This document shows positions 4,981 through 9,676 of a stretch of DNA of 9,676 nt, in pieces; positions within the stretch are counted from its first letter, which is position 1, and each line of letters opens with the position of its first letter. The position numbers were made by a program, and so were the translations under genes. The notes under the pieces are model-generated. The model made no database searches. It was not told the origin of the DNA and worked only from the letters and a program-made list of their open reading frames with translations. The DNA is from Caulobacter sp. (GTDB taxonomy: Bacteria > Pseudomonadota > Alphaproteobacteria > Caulobacterales > Caulobacteraceae): the NCBI GenBank assembly GCA_014378155.1, contig JACMOF010000010.1:1-9676 (forward strand), given 5' to 3'.

Positions 4981-6489
4981 TTACGCGGTTTCCTTGATCA
5001 GCCGCCGACGCTCGACCGAGGAGGGAATTCGCAGGGCCTCGCGGTACTTGGCCACGGTGCGGCGGGCGATGTCGACGCCGGCCCCCTTGAGGATTTCGAC
5101 GATGGCGTCGTCGGAATGGACGTCGGCTTCGCTGCGCTCGGCCTCGACCAGGCCCTTGATCTTGTGGCGGACGCTGGCGGCCGAATGGGCCTCGCCGCCC
5201 TCGGTGGCCTGGATGGCCGAGGTGAAGAAGTATTTCAGCTCGAACACCCCCCGCGGGGTGGCCATGTACTTGTTGGAGGTCACCCGGCTGACGGTGCTCT
5301 CGTGCATGCCGATGGCGTCGGCGACGGTCTTGAGGTTCAGCGGCCGCAGGTGCTCGACGCCGTAGGCGAGGAAGCCGTCCTGCTGGCGGACGATCTCGCT
5401 GGAGACCTTGAGGATGGTCTTGGCCCGCTGGTCCAGGCTTTTTACCAGCCAGTTGGCGGTGGCGAAACAGTCGGAGACGAAGCTCTTTTCCTGGTCGCTG
5501 CGCGCGCCCTTGCTGACCCGGGCGTGGTAGCGCTGGTCGACCAGCACCTTGGGGAGGGTGTCGGTGTTGAGTTCGACATGCCACAGGCCCCCGGGCGTCT
5601 CACGCACATGGACGTCGGGCACCAGGGTCTGGGGCGGGTCGGAGTGGAAGGCCGCGCCGGGGCGGGGGGTCAGGGCGCGGATCTCGGCGATCATTTCGCG
5701 CAGGTCCTCGTCGTCGACGCCGCAGATCTTGCGCAGGCCATTCATGTCGCGCTTGGCCAGCAGGTCCAGATTGTCCAGCAGGGCGGCCATGCAGGGGTCG
5801 TAGCGATTGACGTCCTTCAGCTGCAGGGCCAGGCACTCGCGCACATCGCGGGCCAGGACGCCGGCTGGCTCGAAGCCCTGAAGGGCGCCCAGAACCCCTT
5901 CGACGAAGGCAAGCTCGCAGCCCAGGCGCTCGGCCACCTCATCGAGGTCGGCGCGCAGATAGCCGGTCTCGTCCACCGCGTCGATCAGCACCCGGGCCAC
6001 CACGTTCTGGGCGGGGGAGAGACCCGCCACCGACAGCTGGCCGGTCAGGTGCTCGGTCAGGGTCGGGGGCCGGGTAAGGGCGCTTTCGTAATTGTCGTCG
6101 CTCTCGAAATTGCCGCCGCCGCCGGTGCGCGACCAGTCGATGGCCCCGCCGGCCTGCTCGGCTCCATTTTCCGAGTCTGGGCCATCGCCGGTGGCGCGCT
6201 CGCCGGGCGAGACGTCGTCGGGCGTGGCGTCCATCTGGCCGCTGGCGGCGCTGTCGGACACCGAGTCCAGGCCGAGGTTCTCGGTCGCGCCTTCGGGGGC
6301 TTCGGACGCGCGCTCGGCCTCGACTGGGCCATCTTCGCGCTGGAGCAGGGGATTACGCTCGAGCTCGGCCTCGACGAAGGCGTCGAGTTCGAGGTTCGAC
6401 AACTGCAGCAGCTTGATGGCCTGCTGCAGCTGCGGCGTGATGACGAGGCCTTGGCCTTGTCGAAGCTCCAATCTGTGGCCGAGAGCCAA
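4981..6489 (-). CDS. rpoN: RNA polymerase sigma-54 factor RpoN
   Basis: Alternative sigma factor that recognises -24/-12 promoters and needs an AAA+ activator to open them; in Caulobacter such promoters serve flagellar, stalk and nitrogen genes. The 502 residues include the glutamine/leucine-rich activator-interacting region I (1-50; LVITPQLQQAIKLLQLSN), an acidic and variable region II (51-140), the core-binding domain (about 141-330), the helix-turn-helix (385-405; LKTVADAIGMHESTVSRVT) and the RpoN box ARRTVAKYRE (475-484). The start is TTG, not ATG: it gives the usual MALxxRLELRQGQ N terminus and has a near-perfect AGGAGG five bases upstream. It is preceded by a 236-base gap after lptB and followed by exoD, hpf and ptsN. 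No truncation or frameshift is seen. Confidence 0.97.
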   Translation of the reverse strand: MALGHRLELRQGQGLVITPQLQQAIKLLQLSNLELDAFVEAELERNPLLQREDGPVEAERASEAPEGATENLGLDSVSDSAASGQMDATPDDVSPGERATGDGPDSENGAEQAGGAIDWSRTGGGGNFESDDNYESALTRPPTLTEHLTGQLSVAGLSPAQNVVARVLIDAVDETGYLRADLDEVAERLGCELAFVEGVLGALQGFEPAGVLARDVRECLALQLKDVNRYDPCMAALLDNLDLLAKRDMNGLRKICGVDDEDLREMIAEIRALTPRPGAAFHSDPPQTLVPDVHVRETPGGLWHVELNTDTLPKVLVDQRYHARVSKGARSDQEKSFVSDCFATANWLVKSLDQRAKTILKVSSEIVRQQDGFLAYGVEHLRPLNLKTVADAIGMHESTVSRVTSNKYMATPRGVFELKYFFTSAIQATEGGEAHSAASVRHKIKGLVEAERSEADVHSDDAIVEILKGAGVDIARRTVAKYREALRIPSSVERRRLIKETA

Positions 6490-6725
6490 GGCGCCCTCCT
6501 GGGCAAATCGAACCGGTGTCGATCACCATTGAAGAGCAGTCTGGTTAACGGGGCGCCAACGTCAGCAAAAAGCGTGCCGCTGCGACCATCTCGTCCCGAG
6601 ATATCGTCGGTTTTCTTGTCCGAGAGGCCCGAATGCGTGTCGGACAAGGCGTTGGTGAACGCGATCCTTAGGACCGGATCGCCGTCCGCCCCGACCATCG
6701 CGGGGTCGCGGGCCGCAGGATATGC
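6490..6725 (-). promoter_or_regulatory. Intergenic region upstream of rpoN with a perfect inverted repeat
   Basis: The 236 bases between lptB and rpoN hold no convincing gene. The clearest structure is the inverted repeat CTTGTCCGA (6615-6623) / TCGGACAAG (6640-6648), nine perfect pairs with a 16-base spacer, about 125-160 bases before the rpoN start. On the minus strand it is followed by AAAA rather than T's, so it is not an intrinsic terminator. It may be an operator or an RNA hairpin. I do not see a clear -35/-10 or -24/-12 promoter, although the gap length makes an rpoN promoter likely. Confidence 0.4.
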
Positions 6726-7496
6726 CTAGCCGCGCTCGGCGAAACTGTCGCCCAGGTAAACCCGGCGCACTTCGGGATTGTCGACGATCTCCTGGGGAGA
6801 GCCTTCGAACAGCACCTCGCCAGCGTGGATGATCGAGGCGCGGTCGATGATGTCCAGCGTCTCGCGGACATTGTGGTCGGTGATCAGTATGCCGATGCCG
6901 CGGCCCTTCAGATAGCCGATGACCTCGCGGATGTCGGCGATCGCCAGGGGATCGATGCCGGCGAAGGGCTCGTCCAGCAGCATGAACGACGGCTCGCTGG
7001 CCAGGGCGCGGGCGATTTCCACCCGGCGCCGCTCTCCGCCCGACAGGGCGACGGCCGGCGACTTGCGGATGTGGGTGATGCGCAGCTCTTCCAGGATGCT
7101 GGTCACCTGCTCGCGGGCCTGGCGCTGGTTCTTCTGGCGCATCTCGACCACGGCCATGACGTTCTGCTCGACGGTCATGCCGCGAAAGATCGAGGCTTCC
7201 TGGGGCAGGTAGCCGACACCCATGCGGGCCCGTTGGAACATCGGCTGGCCGGTGATGTCCTCGCCGTCCAGGAAGATCGAGCCGTAGTCTGCGGCGACCA
7301 AGCCGGTGATCATGTAGAAACAGGTGGTCTTGCCCGCGCCGTTGGGGCCCAGCAAGCCCGCGACCTCGCCGCGCTTGAGGGTCAGCGACACGCTCTTGAC
7401 GACCGGACGATCGCCGAACGACTTGCCGATCGCATCGACGAAAAGGCCGTCGCCGGCCGTCTTGTCGGCCCCCAGATATTGCATCGTGAACGCCAT
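6726..7496 (-). CDS. lptB: Lipopolysaccharide export ATPase LptB
   Basis: Cytoplasmic ATPase of the LptB2FGC transporter, which extracts lipopolysaccharide from the inner membrane and pushes it along the LptC-LptA bridge. The 256 residues carry all ABC motifs: Walker A GPNGAGKTT (50-58), Q-loop Q99 in YLPQEAS, signature LSGGERRR (151-158), Walker B FMLLDEP (171-177) and the switch histidine H208 in TDHNVRET. The motif set and the IFRGMTVEQN and RRVYLG stretches are typical of LptB rather than the branched-chain amino acid ATPases it resembles. Compared with E. coli it has an N-terminal extension of about 15 residues. The ATG at 7496 lies six bases after the lptA stop, with AGGA overlapping that stop codon, so translation is probably coupled. 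Confidence 0.96.
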   Translation of the reverse strand: MAFTMQYLGADKTAGDGLFVDAIGKSFGDRPVVKSVSLTLKRGEVAGLLGPNGAGKTTCFYMITGLVAADYGSIFLDGEDITGQPMFQRARMGVGYLPQEASIFRGMTVEQNVMAVVEMRQKNQRQAREQVTSILEELRITHIRKSPAVALSGGERRRVEIARALASEPSFMLLDEPFAGIDPLAIADIREVIGYLKGRGIGILITDHNVRETLDIIDRASIIHAGEVLFEGSPQEIVDNPEVRRVYLGDSFAERG

Positions 7497-7502
7497 TTGA
7501 TC

Positions 7503-8081
7503 CTACGGCTTAGCGACGACGGGCTTTTTGTTCTGGTCGGGATAGATCACCGCGCGCACGCGGGTCTTGCCGCGACCCGTGGCGTTGGATTCCATCTTCA
7601 CGTCATTGGTCTTGGTCTTGATGGTCATGCGGTCGCCGCGCGCCACATCCTGGCCCTGGACAGCCACGACGTCGCCGGTCACCACGATGGTGTCGGTGGC
7701 GTAGTCGTAGACGGCGTGGTCGCCGCGCACGGTCTGTTCGGGCGTCACGTAGAACACATTGCCGTCGGCCACGACGTGATCCACGTCGCCGCAGTCGGCA
7801 TTGCCGCCTGGGCCCGGACCCGTCGAGGTCTTGCCCGGCGTCTTGCGGCGATTGAATACCGTCATCGTCGCGGCGCGCATGCGGGACTTGTCCTGCAGAA
7901 CCTCGACCGAGCCTCGGAAGATGGTCTTGCACTGGCTGGTGATGACTTCCTGCTCGTCGGCGGAGATATCGACCGGCGCGCTGGAACTGTTGGATCCGAC
8001 CTGCGCCAGGGCGACGCCGCCCGAAAGACTGGTCCCCGCGAGGCTGAGGGCGATCACCGCCGGCGCCATCCATCGATTCAT
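7503..8081 (-). CDS. lptA: Lipopolysaccharide transport periplasmic protein LptA
   Basis: Periplasmic bridge protein that passes lipopolysaccharide from LptC to the outer-membrane LptD/E complex. The signal peptide (1-26, MNRWMAPAVIALSLAGTSL onwards) ends at ALA before Q27. The OstA-like beta-jellyroll covers about residues 36-180, with the repeating pattern of short strands such as VHYD-like HAVYDYATDTIVVTGDV (122-138) and DVARGDRMTIKTKT. A Pro/Gly-rich loop (79-95) interrupts the domain. Two cysteines, C51 and C97, stand on either side of it and may be linked by a disulfide. The frame also allows ATG 8096, touching the lptC stop; the ATG at 8081 is preferred because GAGGA precedes it at good spacing and it starts a cleaner signal peptide. 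Confidence 0.9.
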   Translation of the reverse strand: MNRWMAPAVIALSLAGTSLSGGVALAQVGSNSSSAPVDISADEQEVITSQCKTIFRGSVEVLQDKSRMRAATMTVFNRRKTPGKTSTGPGPGGNADCGDVDHVVADGNVFYVTPEQTVRGDHAVYDYATDTIVVTGDVVAVQGQDVARGDRMTIKTKTNDVKMESNATGRGKTRVRAVIYPDQNKKPVVAKP

Positions 8082-8096
8082 CAACCAGGTCCTCAT

Positions 8097-8735
8097 CTAT
8101 TCTGGGGCCGCCTCGCCCGTCTTGCGATCGAGCCGCGTCTTCACGCCGCCCCGGAAGACGATACGGTCGCCCTTGTCATATACGGAGTAGGCGTTGGATT
8201 GCACCTGTCCAGTTGGGCCTTCGCCGTTCAGCGTGGTTTCGCCGGTGATGTTTCCGGTGCGCGTGTCGACCATCGCCTCGTTCGAGGCGAAGCGGTAGCC
8301 GGCCCCGTCGTCCATGCGAACATTGCCGAACAGCTGGAGCTTCAGTGTATCCTCGCGATAGATCCCTCGATCGGCCGTCGAGCGGGTCGGGACGGGGCTG
8401 CCGACGCCCAGTGTCAGGGTCGGGGCGTCGAGGAACACGCGCTTGAGGTCGGCCTCGTCGCGCACCGCCGAGCGGGCGGTAATCAGGAAGGGCCGGCCGT
8501 CGCTGGACTGGCCCTGGAAGCGCGGCGAGATCATGCGAATCTGCGCCTTGCTCTCGGCCGGTCGGCGGTCCCCGCCGGTGAAGCTGCGCCAGGCCACCTG
8601 GCCGCCAACGCTGGCGAGAATCGCCAGGATGGCGATCGGCAACAGGACGCGGGCCAGCCGCACGCGACGCGAGCGATTGCGCCAACGGCTTAGGTCCCGC
8701 CTGTATGCGCCCCGGTCCGCGTCAAGGGTGGTCAT
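8097..8735 (-). CDS. lptC: LPS export system protein LptC
   Basis: Bitopic inner-membrane protein that couples the LptBFG transporter to periplasmic LptA. The 212 residues start with a charged, arginine-rich cytoplasmic tail (1-28), then one transmembrane segment (about 29-48; VLLPIAILAILASVGGQVAW), then a periplasmic LptC domain (about 62-205) with the family pattern of strands: MISPRFQGQSSDGRPFLITARSA (68-90), DRGIYREDTLKLQLFGNVRM (122-141) and the C-terminal GGVKTRLD. The N-terminal tail and overall length are typical of alphaproteobacterial LptC, longer than in E. coli. AAGGA upstream of the ATG at 8735 supports the start. It lies nine bases after the nrnC stop and directly abuts the lptA frame, so the four genes from nrnC to lptB look like one operon. 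Confidence 0.93.
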   Translation of the reverse strand: MTTLDADRGAYRRDLSRWRNRSRRVRLARVLLPIAILAILASVGGQVAWRSFTGGDRRPAESKAQIRMISPRFQGQSSDGRPFLITARSAVRDEADLKRVFLDAPTLTLGVGSPVPTRSTADRGIYREDTLKLQLFGNVRMDDGAGYRFASNEAMVDTRTGNITGETTLNGEGPTGQVQSNAYSVYDKGDRIVFRGGVKTRLDRKTGEAAPE

Positions 8736-8744
8736 GCTTCGTCC

Positions 8745-9362
8745 TTAGGTGTGGGCGAAGATGTCGACATCTTCCCAGCCGGCCAGGTCGAGGGCCGCGC
8801 GGTGGGGAAGATAGTCGAAGGCGGCGTTGGCCAGGTCCATGCGGCCCTCGCGGACCAGCATGGCGTTCAGCCGCTCGCGCAGGGCATGAAGATGCAGCAC
8901 GTCGGAGGCGGCATAGGCCAACTGCTCGGGCGACAGCGTCGCCGCACCCCAGTCCGAGCTCTGCTGGACTTTGGACAGCTCGACCCCGACCAGTTCGCGC
9001 GTCACGTCCTTGAGGCCATGGCGGTCGGTGTAGGTGCGGGCCAGCTTGCTGGCGATCTTGGTGCAATACACGGGCGCCGTCATGACACCCAGGTGCAACA
9101 GGAACATGGCGATGTCGAAGCGGCCGAAGTGAAAGAGCTTCACAACCGCCGGATCGGTCAGCAGGCGCTTGAGGTTGGGCGCGTCATAGGTCGAGCGATC
9201 CAGGCGCACCACATGGGCGTCGCCGTCGCCCGACGACAGCTGGATGACGCACAGCGGGTCGCGGCCCAGCCGCAGGCCCATGGTCTCGGAATCGATGGCG
9301 ATGGCGGTCGCGCCGGCGAAGACGTCGCCCGGCAGATCGCCTTCATGCAGGAAGTTGGCCAA
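8745..9362 (-). CDS. nrnC: RNase D-like 3'-5' exoribonuclease, NrnC type
   Basis: Single-domain DEDDy exonuclease of 205 residues without the HRDC domains of full-length RNase D (about 370 residues). Size and sequence fit NrnC, the alphaproteobacterial nanoRNase that degrades two- to five-base RNAs in place of Orn. Catalytic residues are visible: D24 and E26 in AIDSETMGL, D83 in HFGRFDIAM, Y150 and D154 in YAASDVLHL. The short N-terminal HEGDLP motif is typical. The start is a TTG at 9362, the furthest start codon in frame, with GGAG about 10 bases upstream; no in-frame ATG lies near. The gene leads the lptC-lptA-lptB operon. Many databases label such proteins simply ribonuclease D. Function is inferred from family, mainly size, motif and context. 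Confidence 0.88.
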   Translation of the reverse strand: MANFLHEGDLPGDVFAGATAIAIDSETMGLRLGRDPLCVIQLSSGDGDAHVVRLDRSTYDAPNLKRLLTDPAVVKLFHFGRFDIAMFLLHLGVMTAPVYCTKIASKLARTYTDRHGLKDVTRELVGVELSKVQQSSDWGAATLSPEQLAYAASDVLHLHALRERLNAMLVREGRMDLANAAFDYLPHRAALDLAGWEDVDIFAHT

Positions 9363-9585
9363 GTCTCGTGGTCTCCGCGCCTCGGTTTCGTCGCGCGGAC
9401 GCCCGAATTTCCCGACACGCCTGATTATGGGGCGCCGACCCTGTCGGCCGGATGAACAGGATATCTAACGCCTGGGCGGCGCGACCGCCAGCCCGTCTCA
9501 ACCCCCCAAGCGGGTGAAACTCAACTTGTGATGCCGGGTTTTCGTTCGGCGCCACCCCGACCTTCTCGCGAAGGTTGGTAGGGGG
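9363..9585 (-). promoter_or_regulatory. Intergenic region between tRNA-Leu and nrnC
   Basis: No gene is supported in these 223 bases. The region should hold the promoter of the nrnC-lptCAB operon. TTAGATAT on the minus strand (9468-9461), about 100 bases before the start, could be a -10-like element, but I see no matching -35. CCC/GGG pairs around CCCGCTTGGG (9504-9514) could form a small hairpin. The tRNA terminator hairpin occupies its upstream end. Confidence 0.25.

Positions 9586-9588
<3 letters not shown>
9552..9588 (-). terminator. Long stable hairpin after tRNA-Leu
   Basis: Inner arms ACCTTC (9560-9565) and GAAGGT (9570-9575) close a TCGC loop. Outer arms CCACCCC (9552-9558) and GGGGTGG (9582-9588) extend the stem past a small asymmetric bulge. 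The outer arm overlaps the encoded CCA of the tRNA. There is no T-run on the minus strand, so termination by RNA structure or 3'-end processing is possible, not a classic intrinsic terminator. Confidence 0.45.
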
Positions 9589-9672
<84 letters not shown>

Positions 9673-9676
9673 CCGC

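Noticed and set aside
4657..6729. 690-residue open frame on the plus strand
   Set aside because: It is antisense to exoD and rpoN, which carry clear family motifs. Long antisense frames are common in high-GC DNA, and its Gly/Ala/Asp/Val/Leu-rich composition is typical of such shadows.
8082..8096. Longer lptA start at ATG 8096
   Set aside because: It touches the lptC stop but has no purine-rich site upstream. GAGGA inside this stretch serves ATG 8081. Coupled translation from 8096 cannot be fully excluded.
6825..8693. 622-residue open frame on the plus strand
   Set aside because: Antisense to lptB, lptA and lptC, which have complete motifs. Its His/Asp/Gly/Ala-rich composition marks a mirror frame.

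Overview
The window looks like chromosomal DNA from a high-GC alphaproteobacterium, most likely Caulobacter or a close relative. Three things point there: the conserved gene order nrnC-lptC-lptA-lptB-rpoN-(exoD)-hpf-ptsN, the Hsp20/DUF1150 gene pair, and a G/C-rich palindromic intergenic repeat carrying a GANTC (CcrM-type) site. It reads as core chromosome. I see no transposase, integrase, phage gene, CRISPR array or toxin-antitoxin pair.

Left part (1-2467). A secreted protein of unknown function is on the minus strand (196-687), with its own terminator at 78-110. It is divergent from ppa, inorganic pyrophosphatase (838-1371, plus strand). ppa is followed by a composite palindromic repeat (1385-1510). 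Next is a heat-shock unit on the plus strand: a candidate heat-shock promoter, a two-hairpin leader that looks like a ROSE-type RNA thermometer (1565-1631), a small heat-shock protein (1632-2057) and a DUF1150 protein (2139-2405). A hairpin at 2427-2454 lies between this unit and the convergent gene that follows.

Middle (2468-3031). A 160-residue secreted protein of unknown function is on the minus strand. Its base composition is clearly lower in G+C than its neighbours, so it may be a later arrival at this locus.

Right part (3032-9362), all minus strand, read from high to low coordinates. nrnC/RNase D-like exonuclease, lptC, lptA and lptB are packed with gaps of about 0-15 bases. A 236-base gap follows, then rpoN (sigma-54), an ExoD-family membrane protein, the long form of hibernation promoting factor (hpf) and ptsN (EIIA-Ntr). 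LptB, LptC and LptA supply the ATPase, the membrane anchor and the periplasmic bridge for lipopolysaccharide export. RpoN, HPF and PtsN form the familiar nitrogen/stress-linked cluster. Upstream, a tRNA-Leu(CAG) with an encoded CCA lies at 9586-9672, followed by a long stable hairpin.

The most interesting non-coding signal is the putative thermometer before hsp20: a UCGCU motif faces the Shine-Dalgarno sequence in a hairpin ending two bases before the ATG. Other points worth a second look are the ExoD gene between rpoN and hpf, the low-GC secreted gene, the GANTC-bearing palindromic repeat, a perfect 9-bp inverted repeat upstream of rpoN, and a possible disulfide in LptA. I found no convincing wholly new multi-gene system.
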